NCBI GenBank assembly: GCA_003248655.1
Contig: QFPM01000015.1
Coordinates: forward strand, 1 to 64,000
Reading direction: 5' to 3'
Origin: Microbacterium sp.
GTDB lineage: Bacteria > Actinomycetota > Actinomycetes > Actinomycetales > Microbacteriaceae
Length of the DNA: 64,000 nt
Positions 30,940 through 41,177 of the stretch are shown here, one piece after another. The translations under genes were made by a program, and so were the position numbers. Each line of letters opens with the position of its first letter. The first letter of the stretch is position 1. Below the pieces are notes generated by a model that saw only the letters and a program-made list of their open reading frames with translations, was not told where the DNA came from and made no database searches.

Positions 30940-32583
30940 ATGAGCCGCGCAGGACAGCCAGCCGAAGCCTCCGACCTGATCGACATCGACGAGCTGATCG
31001 CCGCCTATTACGACCGAAAGCCGGATGCCGGCGTGCCCGAGCAGCGCGTCGCGTTCGGCACGAGCGGGCATCGCGGGTCGAGCCTGTCGACGAGCTTCAA
31101 CGAAGACCACATCCTTGCGACGACCCAGGCGATCGTCGACTATCGCGCGGGGCAGGGCATCACCGGCCCGCTCTTCCTCGGCCGCGACACCCACGGGCTG
31201 TCGCTGCCCGCCGAGCGCACCGCGATCGAGGTCCTCGTCGCGAACGGCGTGGATGTCCGTGTCGACGCGCGGGACTCGTGGGTGCCGACGCCCGCGCTCA
31301 GCCACGCGATCCTCACCTACAACCGCGGGCGCGCGGCGGATGACCCGGCCCGCGCCGACGGCATCGTCGTGACGCCCTCGCACAACCCGCCTCGCGACGG
31401 CGGCTTCAAGTACAACCCGCCGCATGGCGGGCCCGCCGACACCGACGCGACCGGCTGGATCGCCGACCGCGCGAATGCGCTCATCGCCGCGGGGCTCGAG
31501 GGCGTGCAGCGCACGCGGTACGCCGACCTCGACGCCGAGACGCTCGGCTCGTACGACTTCCGCGAGGGGTACGTGGCCGCCCTCGCCGACATCCTCGACC
31601 TCGCCGCGATCGCGAAGGCGGGCGTGCGGATCGGGGCAGACCCGCTCGGCGGCGCGTCGGTCGAGTACTGGGCCCTCATCGGCGAGCGCTACGGGCTCGA
31701 CCTCACGGTCGTGAACCCCGAGGTCGACCCCACGTGGAAGTTCATGACGCTCGACTGGGACGAGAAGATCCGCATGGATCCGTCGTCACCATCGGCCATG
31801 GCATCCCTCGTGGCGCGCCGCGACGAGTACGACATCCTCACCGGGAACGACGCCGACGCCGACCGGCACGGCATCGTGACGCCGGATGCCGGGCTGATGA
31901 ACCCGAACCACTTCCTCGCGGTCGCGATCGACTACCTCTACGCGCACCGCCCGCAGTGGCCGGCGGATGCCGCGGTCGGCAAGACCCTCGTGTCGTCGAT
32001 GATCATCGATCGCGTTGCCGAGGCGCTCGGGCGGCGCCTGCTCGAAGTGCCGGTCGGGTTCAAGTGGTTCGTGCCGGGCCTGCTCGACGGCTCGGTCGCG
32101 TTCGGCGGCGAGGAGTCGGCGGGCGCGTCGTTCCTGCGCTTCGACGGCACCGTGTGGACGACCGATAAGGACGGCATCCTGCTGTGCCTGCTGGCATCCG
32201 AGATCCTCGCAGTGACGGGCAAGACGCCCTCGCAGCGATACGCGGAGCTCGAGGCGGAGTTCGGCGCCTCGGCGTATCAGCGCGTGGATGCCCCCGCGAC
32301 GCCCGCGCAGAAGACGACGCTGTCGCGCCTCGCGCCGGATGCCGTCACTGCGACCGAGCTCGCGGGCGAGCCCATCACGGCGAAGCTGTCGCACGCGCCC
32401 GGCAACGGCGCCGCGATCGGCGGGCTGAAGGTGCAGACCGAGCACGCGTGGTTCGCCGCGCGGCCGTCCGGCACCGAGGACGTGTACAAGCTGTACGCCG
32501 AGTCGCTGCGCGGGCCTGAGCACCTCGCCGAGGTGCAGGCCGAGGCGCGCGCGGTCGTGTCGGAGGCGCTCGGCGGGGTGTAG
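30940..32583 (+). CDS. pgm: phosphoglucomutase (alpha-D-glucose phosphate-specific)
   Basis: Interconverts glucose 1-phosphate and glucose 6-phosphate, linking galactose and glycogen metabolism to glycolysis. The 547-residue protein has the phosphoserine loop VTPSHNPPRDGGFKYNP, the metal loop TGNDADADRHGIV, the sugar-binding loop FGGEESAGASFL and the phosphate-binding ARPSGTEDVYKLYAES. Length and motif order match the Pgm (not ManB/GlmM) subgroup. The gal genes about 4 kb downstream would feed it with glucose 1-phosphate. Confidence 0.96.
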   Translation: MSRAGQPAEASDLIDIDELIAAYYDRKPDAGVPEQRVAFGTSGHRGSSLSTSFNEDHILATTQAIVDYRAGQGITGPLFLGRDTHGLSLPAERTAIEVLVANGVDVRVDARDSWVPTPALSHAILTYNRGRAADDPARADGIVVTPSHNPPRDGGFKYNPPHGGPADTDATGWIADRANALIAAGLEGVQRTRYADLDAETLGSYDFREGYVAALADILDLAAIAKAGVRIGADPLGGASVEYWALIGERYGLDLTVVNPEVDPTWKFMTLDWDEKIRMDPSSPSAMASLVARRDEYDILTGNDADADRHGIVTPDAGLMNPNHFLAVAIDYLYAHRPQWPADAAVGKTLVSSMIIDRVAEALGRRLLEVPVGFKWFVPGLLDGSVAFGGEESAGASFLRFDGTVWTTDKDGILLCLLASEILAVTGKTPSQRYAELEAEFGASAYQRVDAPATPAQKTTLSRLAPDAVTATELAGEPITAKLSHAPGNGAAIGGLKVQTEHAWFAARPSGTEDVYKLYAESLRGPEHLAEVQAEARAVVSEALGGV

Positions 32584-32711
32584 CCGCGGGGCCTCCTCCC
32601 CAGGGTGCGTGTCGGGCGAGTTGTCCACCGATCGACTCTTGCCACCCGTGCGTGTCACGGGCGGACGCTAGCGTTCGTGACATCCCGCCCGCGACGGGTG
32701 AGAATGGAGGC

Positions 32712-33062
32712 ATGACCGTGACCCCGGAGATCCTCGGCGTGATCATCGCCGCCTTCGGCGGAGCCGCGACCTTCCTCGGCGGCGTCGCCGCCCTCAACGC
32801 GCGCATGATGCAGAGGATCGATTCGAGGTTCGACCAGGTCGACGCGCGGTTCACGCAGGTCGATGCGCGGTTCGCGCAGGTCGACGCGCGGTTCGACCAG
32901 GTTGACGCGAGGTTCGCGCAGGTCGACACGCGGTTCGATCGGGTCGATGCGCGCTTCGACCGTCTCGAAGCACGCGTCGACAGCCTCGCGACCGACGTCG
33001 TCGGCGTGCAGGTCGCGGTCGCGCGGCTCGAGGGGCCTCAGCCGCGGCTGCTGCGGCCCTGA
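32712..33062 (+). CDS. small coiled-coil protein with 7-residue tandem repeats
   Basis: A 116-residue protein of unknown function. A hydrophobic N-terminal segment (ILGVIIAAFGGAATFLGGVAAL, about 6-27) may anchor it in the membrane. It is followed by about ten near-perfect copies of the heptad FDQVDAR (variants FTQ, FAQ, FDR), which form a continuous coiled coil. The ATG at 32,712 (MTVTPEILG) follows a GGAGG-like site; the longer frame from 32,652 has no support. Coding DNA repeats of 21 bases make copy number prone to change. Similar proteins are often annotated as DUF1640/hemolysin-XhlA-like, without proof. Confidence 0.75.
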   Translation: MTVTPEILGVIIAAFGGAATFLGGVAALNARMMQRIDSRFDQVDARFTQVDARFAQVDARFDQVDARFAQVDTRFDRVDARFDRLEARVDSLATDVVGVQVAVARLEGPQPRLLRP

Positions 33063-34186
33063 CCAGGTACGGCCTCTGATCGCGCGGCGAGGGTCTTCCC
33101 CGCCTCGCGAAGCCATCGCTCCGGCGACGACATCGCAGCCTCGGCAGACCCCGCCAGGTCGGTGAGGGACAGCATGATGGCGAACCTGCCGGCATCCGCA
33201 CCCGTCATTCGCCCCGTCATTCGCCCCGCGACGAGGGCGACGGGCACACCGCGCGTTCGCGCAAGGTCGGCGACGAACGCGGGCGCCTTGCCCGCCGTGG
33301 ACTGGCCGTCGTACGATCCCTCGCCCGTGATGACGAGGTCGGCAGTCGCGATCGCGTCGTCGAGCCCGATGAGACGCCCGACCTCGGCAGCGCCCGGCGC
33401 GAGGGTGGCGCCCCACGCGAGCAGAGCGAATCCGGTGCCGCCCGCGGCCCCGGCACCCGGCGCGTGCGGGTCGGCGATCCCGACCAGCTCCGCCAGCCGC
33501 CTCAGTCCGTCGTCGACGACCGACAAGTCCGCGGCGGCGAGTCCCTTCTGCGGGCCGAAGACGGATGCCGCTCCGCGCGGCCCGCACAGCGGCGCGTCGA
33601 CGTCGGTGACGACGATGACTCCGCCGCGCGGGGGCTGCCGCAGCGCCATGAGGTCGACGGATGCCAGCGGCGCGAGTCCGCGTGCGCCCGTCGCGACCGG
33701 CGAACCCGTCGCGTCGAGGAAGCGAGCACCGAGCGCGGTGAGCAGCCCCATCCCGCCATCGGTCGACGCGCTCGACCCGATGCCGAGCACGAGTCGCTCC
33801 ACGCCGTGATCGAGCGCGTCGGCGATCGCCTCGCCGAAGCCGAGCGTGTCGGCATCCCACGGCCGCAGGTCGTCGCCGAGCAGTTCGATCCCGCTCGTCG
33901 AGGCGAGCTCGATGACGCCTGTGCCGTCCGGGAACGCGAGCCAGTGCGCGTCGACGGCGCGGCCGTGCGGGCCGGCGACGGTGACGGGCATCCGCCGCGC
34001 ACCCGGGAGGGCACGCTCGAATGCGTCACGAGTGCCCTCGCCGCCGTCGGCCATCGGCAGCTCCGTCACGACGTCGTCGGGACGGGCCGACAGCCAGCCG
34101 TCGCGCAGCGCGGCGCAGGCCGCGGCCGCACCGATCGAACCCTTGAAGCTGTCGAGCGCGACGACGATGCGGCGGGGAGGAGCCAT
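33038..34186 (-). CDS. glycerate kinase
   Basis: GarK/GlxK-type glycerate kinase, which phosphorylates D-glycerate. The 382-residue protein opens MAPPRRIVVALDSFKGSIGA and has LPMADGGEGTRDAF, GIGSSASTDGGMGLLTALGA, IVVTDVDAPLCGPRGAASVFGPQKG and ITGEGSYDGQSTAGKAP, all typical of the family. A TATCCT box ends six bases before the ATG (34,198-34,193), so it is probably leaderless. It converges with the heptad-repeat gene, overlapping its 3' end by 25 bases, and is divergent from galE. Confidence 0.95.
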   Translation of the reverse strand: MAPPRRIVVALDSFKGSIGAAAACAALRDGWLSARPDDVVTELPMADGGEGTRDAFERALPGARRMPVTVAGPHGRAVDAHWLAFPDGTGVIELASTSGIELLGDDLRPWDADTLGFGEAIADALDHGVERLVLGIGSSASTDGGMGLLTALGARFLDATGSPVATGARGLAPLASVDLMALRQPPRGGVIVVTDVDAPLCGPRGAASVFGPQKGLAAADLSVVDDGLRRLAELVGIADPHAPGAGAAGGTGFALLAWGATLAPGAAEVGRLIGLDDAIATADLVITGEGSYDGQSTAGKAPAFVADLARTRGVPVALVAGRMTGRMTGADAGRFAIMLSLTDLAGSAEAAMSSPERWLREAGKTLAARSEAVPGQGRSSRG

Positions 34187-34223
34187 GAGCCGAGGATAGG
34201 CTGAAGCCGTCGAAAGGGATGAG

Positions 34224-35204
34224 ATGAGTTGGCTGGTCACCGGCGGAGCCGGGTACATCGGAGCGCATGTCGTCCGGGCGCTGGCGTCGGCGGGGATCGA
34301 ACCGGTCGTCGTCGATGACCTCTCGAGCGGACACGCGTCGTTCGTGCCCGACGGCATCCCGTTCGTCCGCGGAACGATCCTCGACCGCGGGCTGCTCGTC
34401 GGCGCGATGCGCGAACACGGCGTGACCGGCGTCATCCACGTCGCGGGCTTCAAGTACGCGGGCGTCTCGGTGCAGCGGCCCCTCCACACGTACGAGCAGA
34501 ACGTCGACGGCACGCGCGTCGTGCTCGCTGCGATGGCGGATGCCGGGGTGACCGACATCGTGTTCTCGTCGTCGGCGGCGGTGTACGGCACGCCGGATGT
34601 GCCGCTCGTGACGGAGGACCTTCCCAAGCGCCCGGCATCCCCCTACGGCGAGTCGAAGCTCATCGGCGAGTGGCTGCTGCGCGATCAGGGCGTCGCGACG
34701 GCGGGGAGCGATGCGCCGCTGCGGCACACGTCCCTGCGGTACTTCAACGTCGTCGGGTCGGCCGACACGGCCGTGTACGACACGAGCCCGCACAACCTCT
34801 TCCCGATCGTGTTCGAGAAGCTGCTCGCCGGTGAGACGCCGCAGATCAACGGCGACGACTACGACACCCCCGACGGCACGAACGTGCGCGACTACGTGCA
34901 CGTCGGCGACATCGCCGCCGCGCACGTCGTCGCGGCGCAGCGCCTCGCCGCGGGTGAGTCGGTCGAGCCGGCCTACAACCTCGGCTCGCAGAACGGGCTG
35001 AGCGTGCGCGAGATCATGGATGCCATGGCCCGCGTCACGGGCATCGACTTCACCCCCGCGGTCGGCCCGCGGCGCGCGGGCGACCCGGACCGCATCGTCG
35101 CGACGGGAGAGCTCGCCGCGCGCGACCTCGACTGGCAGAACCGCTACACGGTCGACGAGATGGTGCGCACGGGCTGGGACGCCCGCCGCGCGGCGCAGGT
35201 CTGA
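34224..35204 (+). CDS. galE: UDP-glucose 4-epimerase
   Basis: Interconverts UDP-galactose and UDP-glucose (Leloir pathway, NAD-bound). The 326-residue protein has the nucleotide-binding GGAGYIGAHVV at 7-17, FSSSAAVYG with the catalytic Ser, the YxxxK pair in SPYGESKLIGE, and LRYFNVVGSAD. The ATG follows AAAGGGA at a good distance, unlike many neighbours with leaderless starts. It stands apart from galT-galK, with the LacI-type regulator in between on the other strand. Confidence 0.95.
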   Translation: MSWLVTGGAGYIGAHVVRALASAGIEPVVVDDLSSGHASFVPDGIPFVRGTILDRGLLVGAMREHGVTGVIHVAGFKYAGVSVQRPLHTYEQNVDGTRVVLAAMADAGVTDIVFSSSAAVYGTPDVPLVTEDLPKRPASPYGESKLIGEWLLRDQGVATAGSDAPLRHTSLRYFNVVGSADTAVYDTSPHNLFPIVFEKLLAGETPQINGDDYDTPDGTNVRDYVHVGDIAAAHVVAAQRLAAGESVEPAYNLGSQNGLSVREIMDAMARVTGIDFTPAVGPRRAGDPDRIVATGELAARDLDWQNRYTVDEMVRTGWDARRAAQV

Positions 35205-35212
35205 CCACGTAC

Positions 35213-35287
35213 GTACTCCGCAGGCTCGCGCGTACTCCGCAGCGGAACGCGCGACCGGCTGCGGAGTACGTCTGTTTCTGCGGAGTT
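35213..35287. repeat. inverted-repeat cluster between galE and the LacI gene
   Basis: GTACTCCGCAG occurs twice (35,213 and 35,232) and its complement CTGCGGAGTAC at 35,259, with a fourth partial copy at 35,278. The cluster sits between two convergent genes and can fold into strong hairpins, so it may serve as a bidirectional terminator. It resembles the other palindromic elements here. Confidence 0.55.
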
Positions 35288-35339
35288 GCTGCGGCCCCCG
35301 CGGGCCGCGCGCGACGGCGGAGGTCCCGGCGCGAGCGGG

Positions 35340-36317
35340 TCAGGCGCTCGCGCGGCGGACGAGGGTCGGACTGAGGGTCACGGATGCCGGCGCCGCGCCG
35401 GCGATCCGGGCGACGAGCGCGTCGACGGCGGACTCGCCCAGGGCGTCGAAGTCCTGGCGGACGGTCGTGAGCGGCGGGCGATAGTCCGCGGCATCCGCGA
35501 TGTCGTCGAACCCGACGACGGCGACATCGTCGGGGATCGAGCGCCCCGCATCGGCGAGCGCGCGCATCGCTCCGAGCGCCATCTGGTCGTTCGCCGCGAA
35601 CACGGCCCCCACCGCGGCCGGCAGCGCGCGTGCGGCGGCGTGAGCGGATGCCGCGGTCCAGTCGCAGCGGACGACCGGCGGAACGGCGGATGCCGCCACC
35701 CCCGCGGCCTCGAGCTCGGCGCGCCAGCCGCGTTCGCGTTCGGATGCCGCGAAGGATGCCGTCGGCCCGGCGACGTGCCAGACCGGTCCGCGGTCGAGGT
35801 CGAGGAGAAGACGCGTCGCGGCCCGCGCACCGGCGGCATGGTCGGTCTGCACGATCGAGTAGCGATCGTCGGGTGGGGAGTCGACGACGACGAGGGCGAG
35901 CCCGTCGGGCGGCCGGACGGTGCGCGCGGCGGCGGTCGCCTCGTTCAGGACGATCGCGCCGTCGACGCCCTGCTCGCGCAGTCGCGCGAAGCCGCGCACC
36001 ACGTCATCCGCACCGCTCGCGGTGACGACGGTGAGAACATACCCGCGGGATGCGGCGGCGCCCGAGATCGCCTGCAGCATGCGCGAGTTGCCGACCGTCG
36101 CGAGGGTCGACACGAGCAGTCCGATCGCGTCGGTGCGGCCCGTGCGCAGGGCACGCGCGGCGCGGTGCGGGCGGTAGCCGAGCGACGCCATCGCCGCCTC
36201 GACACGCGCACGAGTGCCCGGATCGACCCGCGGGCTGCCGTTGACGACGCGTGAGACCGTCTGTCCCGACACCCCCGCGGCGACCGCCACGTCCGCCATC
36301 GACACTCGTCGCTCCAC
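35340..36317 (-). CDS. LacI-family transcriptional regulator
   Basis: Probable repressor of the gal genes. From the GTG at 36,317 the 325-residue protein has the LacI headpiece (MADVAVAAGVSGQTVSRVVN, then VDPGTRARVEAAMASLGYRP) and a periplasmic-binding-like effector domain (DAIGLLVSTLATVGNS to FDDIADAADYRPPLTTVRQD). An ATG at 36,392 would add 25 residues. The gene is divergent from galT, whose promoter lies 100 bases away. The effector is unknown; galactose or a galactoside fits the context. The long frame that continues upstream is antisense to galT and is not real. Confidence 0.9.
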   Translation of the reverse strand: MERRVSMADVAVAAGVSGQTVSRVVNGSPRVDPGTRARVEAAMASLGYRPHRAARALRTGRTDAIGLLVSTLATVGNSRMLQAISGAAASRGYVLTVVTASGADDVVRGFARLREQGVDGAIVLNEATAAARTVRPPDGLALVVVDSPPDDRYSIVQTDHAAGARAATRLLLDLDRGPVWHVAGPTASFAASERERGWRAELEAAGVAASAVPPVVRCDWTAASAHAAARALPAAVGAVFAANDQMALGAMRALADAGRSIPDDVAVVGFDDIADAADYRPPLTTVRQDFDALGESAVDALVARIAGAAPASVTLSPTLVRRASA

Positions 36318-36414
36318 CCGCCGCCCCCTCTGCCCCGCATACGCGCTCAGCCCGCCCGGCACACGCCGCCACGTCTCCGGAGCTCCGGTCATTTCTCCGG
36401 AGATTCCGATCATG

Positions 36415-36443
36415 TTGACGATAACACGGCCGAGTTCTAGAGT
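36415..36443 (+). promoter_or_regulatory. galT-galK promoter (leaderless)
   Basis: TTGACG (36,415-36,420), a 17-base spacer and TAGAGT (36,438-36,443), followed after six bases by the galT GTG at 36,450: a near-consensus sigma-70-type promoter whose start point should coincide with the start codon. The half-site-like words GTTGACGATAAC and GTTGACGTGAAC overlap the -35 box and the start region, so a LacI-family repressor could block it. Confidence 0.7.
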
Positions 36444-36449
36444 GTTGAC

Positions 36450-37642
36450 GTGAACATTCCGGAGTTGCGGACGCCCGCGACGTCCCCCTTCGAGCTCCTC
36501 GGCGCCGGCGTCGTCAAGCGACCGACGCGTCTCGCCGACGGGCGCGAGCTGATCTACTACGACGACCCCGACACCGCGCTGGGCCCCGACCGCGCCGTCG
36601 ATGCCCGCGCGCTCGACCCCCGCCCGGCGACGGCGACGATGCGACAGGACATCCTGACCGGCGACTGGATCTCGGTCGCCGCGGCCCGCCAGAGCCGTGC
36701 GTTCCTGCCGCCGGCCGAACTCGACCCGCTCGCCCCGCAGTCGGCGACGAACCCGTCCGAGGTGCCCTCGCGCTACGACGTCGCGGTCTTCGAGAACCGC
36801 TCCCCCTCGTTCGGCCCCGCCCTGGCCGAGGCCCTCGGCGAGGATGCCGGCGACGCGCCCACGGCAGACGACCCGCCGCGCGGACTCGACGACCTCGCCC
36901 ACCCCGGCCTCGGCCGCACGCGCACGAGCGTCGGACGCTGCGAAGTCGTCTGCTTCGCGCCCGACCACGCCGGCTCGTTCGGCACGCAGACTCCGACGCG
37001 CGCCCGCACCGTCATCGAGGCGTGGGCCGACCGCACGGCGGCGCTGTCCCTGCTCCCCGGCATCCAGCAGGTGTTCCCGTTCGAGAACCGCGGCGAGGCG
37101 ATCGGGGTGACGCTGCACCACCCGCACGGGCAGATCTACGCGTATCCGTACCTCACGCCGCGGACGCAACGCCTGCTCGATCAGCTCGATCGCACGGCGC
37201 CCGACCTGTTCGCGCGCATTCTCGCGTTCGAGCAGGAGGGCCCCCGCGTCGTCCTCCGCGGCGAGCACTGGACGGCGTTCGTGCCGTTCGCGGCGCGCTG
37301 GCCGATCGAGCTGCACGTGCTGCCGCACCGGCACGTGCCCGACTTCGCCGCGCTGAGCGATGCCGAGCGCGACGAGCTCGCGCCGTTCTACCTGCGGCTG
37401 CTGCGCGGCATCGACGCGCTCTACGACACTCCGACGCCGTACATCGCGGCGTGGCATCAGGCGCCCGTGAACGTCGGGCGCGACACCGTGCGTCTAAACC
37501 TGCAACTGACGAGCCCGCGCCGCGCGGCCGACAAGCTCAAGTATCTCGCGGGTTCCGAGGCGGCGATGGGCGCGTGGATCGGCGACATCCCGCCCGAGGC
37601 GGCGGCCGACCGGCTGCGCGCGGCTGTCGAAGGAGTATCACT

Positions 37643-37646
<4 letters not shown>
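36450..37646 (+). CDS. galT: galactose-1-phosphate uridylyltransferase
   Basis: Exchanges UMP between UDP-glucose and galactose 1-phosphate. The 398-residue protein has the active-site triad loop LHHPHGQIYAYPY (nucleophilic His in HPHGQ), PFAARWPIELHVLPHRHVPD, and the N-terminal substrate region TGDWISVAAARQSR. GTG start directly downstream of the promoter without a ribosome site. First gene of the galT-galK pair; its TGA overlaps the galK GTG (GTGA). Confidence 0.95.
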
Positions 37647-38800
<1,154 letters not shown>

Positions 38801-38952
38801 ACCGGGCGCCCGACGCGGAGCCCGACCCGACGCCTGACGTGACGCCCGGCCCGGGTCCTGACCCGAGCGCCCGACCCGGCGTCTGACCCGACGCCGGCCG
38901 CGACGCCCGACCCGGCGCCCGACCCGGCGCCTGACCCGGCGCCTGACCCCGA
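38801..38952. repeat. degenerate 12-bp tandem repeat
   Basis: About a dozen loosely conserved copies of GACCCGGCGCCT directly after the galK stop. Unit boundaries drift, but CCCGAC/CTGACC recurs every 12 bases. No gene uses it. It may vary in copy number between strains. The stretch 38,953-39,201 that follows holds a palindromic element and no gene. Confidence 0.6.
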
Positions 38953-39027
38953 TAGGGTGCGGGTCTCCGTGTCTCGTCGGGCGCCACTTCGTCGCACTGG
39001 CGCCACATCGCCGCGGTGTCGCCATGT

Positions 39028-39091
39028 CGGGCGCCAGTTTGCCGCGCGGGCGCCACAGATCTGTAGCGCCCGAGCAGCAAACTAGCGCCCG
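39028..39091. repeat. 64-bp palindromic element (intergenic copy)
   Basis: An imperfect palindrome centred on ACAGATCTGT (39,055-39,064). The left arm has CGGGCGCCAGTTTGC and CGGGCGCCACAGA; the right arm has their complements with few changes. Further TGGCGCC words flank it to about 39,165. A related element lies inside the coding sequence at 60,908-60,971. Confidence 0.65.
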
Positions 39092-39201
39092 AGCTGGGAG
39101 GTCGGATAGTGGCGCCCCCGTGGGAATCAGGGAGGTGGCGCCGGGTCAGAGAAGTGGCGCCGACACGGGGAAAACGCGCCGGAGGGGCTGAGCGCGGGCG
39201 G

Positions 39202-40131
39202 TCAGCCGATGACGCGTCCGTCGGGCAGCCGGCGGCGCATGACCTCGATCGCCTCGGGGTTGTCGTCGACGAGCACCGCGTCGCGGCCGAGCGCGGCGCA
39301 CACGGCACCGGTCGTGCCGCTGCCCGCGAACAGATCGAGCACTCGGTCGCCGGGGCGGCTGGATGCCTGGACGATCCGCCGCAGGATGCCCTCCGGCTTC
39401 TGCGTCGGATATCCCGTCTTCTCGCGCCCGCTCGTGGGCACGATCGTGTGCCACCAGACGTCGGTCGGGAGCTTTCCGCGTGCCGCCTTCTCGGGCGTCA
39501 CGAGACCGGGCGCCATGTACGGCTCGCGGTCGACGGCATCCGAGTCGAAGAAGTAGCCGCGCGGATCCTTGACGTACACGAGGATCGTGTCGTGCTTGGT
39601 CGGCCAGCGTCGCCGCGACTTCGCGCCGTAGTCGTACACCCAGATCAACTCGTTGAGGAAGCATTCCCGGCCGAACAGCGCGTCGAGCAGCACCTTGGCG
39701 TAGTGCGCTTCGCGGTAGTCGAGGTGCAGGTAGAGGGTGCCGTCGCCCGCGAGTAGGCGCCACGCTTCGCGCAGCCGCGGCTCGAGGAAGTCCCAGTAGT
39801 CGTCGAACCGGTCGTCGTACGCGCGCAGGTCGCCGCGCAGGCGCGCGTAGCTCGTGCCGCGAAAGCCCGCCTTGATCGGCGCCTGTTCAGAACTCCGGAG
39901 ATCTGAGCCAACAGGCGCCGCACCGACACCCTCGGCGGCCTGTGAAGCGCGATTGTCCGGAGTTGTGACCGCCGACTCGATCGCCTTGCCCTGGCTGCGG
40001 CCCGTGTTGAACGGCGGGTCGAGGTAGATGAGCGTGAACGACGCGCTCGGCAGGGTCGCCGCGACGGCGAGATTGTCGCCGCGGCGGATTTCGACGGTGG
40101 CGGATGCGGGGACGCCGACGGGCCCGGTCAC
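39202..40131 (-). CDS. orphan site-specific DNA methyltransferase
   Basis: Predicted N6-adenine or N4-cytosine methyltransferase of 309 residues. Motif IV FTLIYLDPPFNTGRSQ (DPPF) comes early, and the SAM-binding motif LDLFAGSGTTGAVCAALGRD with LVDDNPEAIEVMRRRL comes last, the permuted beta-type order. The GTG at 40,131 overlaps the lipoate ligase stop by four bases (GTGA), better than the GTG at 40,149. No restriction endonuclease is adjacent, so it may be a solitary epigenetic or Ccr-like enzyme. A 44-base palindrome lies inside the coding region and encodes an extra Ala/Pro/Ser-rich loop. Confidence 0.85.
   Translation of the reverse strand: MTGPVGVPASATVEIRRGDNLAVAATLPSASFTLIYLDPPFNTGRSQGKAIESAVTTPDNRASQAAEGVGAAPVGSDLRSSEQAPIKAGFRGTSYARLRGDLRAYDDRFDDYWDFLEPRLREAWRLLAGDGTLYLHLDYREAHYAKVLLDALFGRECFLNELIWVYDYGAKSRRRWPTKHDTILVYVKDPRGYFFDSDAVDREPYMAPGLVTPEKAARGKLPTDVWWHTIVPTSGREKTGYPTQKPEGILRRIVQASSRPGDRVLDLFAGSGTTGAVCAALGRDAVLVDDNPEAIEVMRRRLPDGRVIG
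39877..39920. repeat. 44-bp palindrome inside the methyltransferase gene
   Basis: Arms CGGCGCCTGTT (39,877-39,887) and AACAGGCGCCG (39,910-39,920). Inside lies a CTCCGGAG palindrome that recurs as TCCGGAGTT near 39,956. It is read in frame as part of a linker between the DPPF motif region and the next conserved block. Confidence 0.6.
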
Positions 40132-41177
40132 GGGACCCGGTGCAGCCACGCGTCGGTCGCGAACTTGGACGCCACGAGCGCTTCGGCCTCGGCATATTCC
40201 TCGGGCGTTATGTGCCCCGGCGCGGCGCCGTAGAGCGTCGCGAACGTGTCCTTCAGTCGCTCGATGATCGCCTCACGCGGCAGTCCCGTCTGGCTGCGGA
40301 GCGGATCGACGCGTTTGGCCGCCGAGGTCGTGCCCTTATCGCTGAGCTTCTCGCGCCCGATGCGCAGAACCTCGGTCATCACCTGGCCATCGAGGTCGTA
40401 CGACATCGTCGCGTGGTGCAGCACGCCGCCGCCCGCGAGACGCTTCTGTGCCGCGCCGCCGATCTTGCCCTTCGGGGAGGCGATGTCGTTGAGCGGCTGA
40501 TACGTCGCGTCGATGCCGAGCGAGCGCAGCGCCTGCAACACCCAATCGTCGAGGAACGCGTACGAGTCGGCGAACGTCATCCCCGCGACAAGGGATGCCG
40601 GGACGTACAGCGAATACGTGACGATGGCGCCCGCGCCCATCATCATCGCTCCGCCGCCGGAGATCCGCCGCACGACGTCGTAACCGTGACGAGCCGCCCC
40701 CTCGGGATCGACCTCGTTGCGGTACGACTGGAACGACCCGATGACGACGGCCGACTCGTTCCACTCCCAGATGCGGAGAGTCGGGTTGCGCACCCCCGCG
40801 CCGACGCGCGCGGTGAGCACTTCGTCGAGGGCGAGGTTCATGCGCGGCGAGACGGCCTTCTCGTGGACGATCTCCCACGTGAAGTCTTTCCAGCCCGGTG
40901 CTGTCACGAGCGCCCGCCGCACGGCCGTGCCCACCGATTCGGGGGTGAAGCCGAGCAACTGCGCGCCCTCGGGGAGCGCCGCACGGACGGCGGCGGCGAT
41001 CGCCGCGGCATCCGTCTCTACCGGAAGTCCCTCGACGGCCGCATCGATGTCGGCCAGCGCGTCGTCAGGCTCGAGGAAGAAGTCGCCCGCGAGGTGAAAG
41101 TCGGCGATCCGCCCGCCCCGCACCTCGAGATCGACGACGACGAGCTTGCCGCCCGGAACCTTGTACTCCCCGTGCAT
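40128..41177 (-). CDS. lipoate-protein ligase family protein
   Basis: Attaches free lipoate to E2 subunits of 2-oxoacid dehydrogenases or to GcvH. The 349-residue protein has an N-terminal accessory-like domain (about 1-85: VVVDLEVRGGRIADFHLAG) and a catalytic domain with RIWEWNESAVVIGSFQSY, the lipoyl-AMP loop RRISGGGAMMMGAGAIVTYS, and GKIGGAAQKRL. The accessory domain precedes the catalytic domain, the reverse of E. coli LplA. TAGGCT lies six bases before the ATG (leaderless). The methyltransferase gene overlaps its end. Confidence 0.9.
   Translation of the reverse strand: MHGEYKVPGGKLVVVDLEVRGGRIADFHLAGDFFLEPDDALADIDAAVEGLPVETDAAAIAAAVRAALPEGAQLLGFTPESVGTAVRRALVTAPGWKDFTWEIVHEKAVSPRMNLALDEVLTARVGAGVRNPTLRIWEWNESAVVIGSFQSYRNEVDPEGAARHGYDVVRRISGGGAMMMGAGAIVTYSLYVPASLVAGMTFADSYAFLDDWVLQALRSLGIDATYQPLNDIASPKGKIGGAAQKRLAGGGVLHHATMSYDLDGQVMTEVLRIGREKLSDKGTTSAAKRVDPLRSQTGLPREAIIERLKDTFATLYGAAPGHITPEEYAEAEALVASKFATDAWLHRVP

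Noticed and set aside
35340..37457. A 705-codon minus-strand frame starting inside galT
   Set aside because: Only the last 325 codons match a LacI regulator; the rest is antisense to galT.
38953..39201. A short gene between galK and the methyltransferase
   Set aside because: Frames there are driven by the GC-rich repeats, lack ribosome sites and show no family resemblance.
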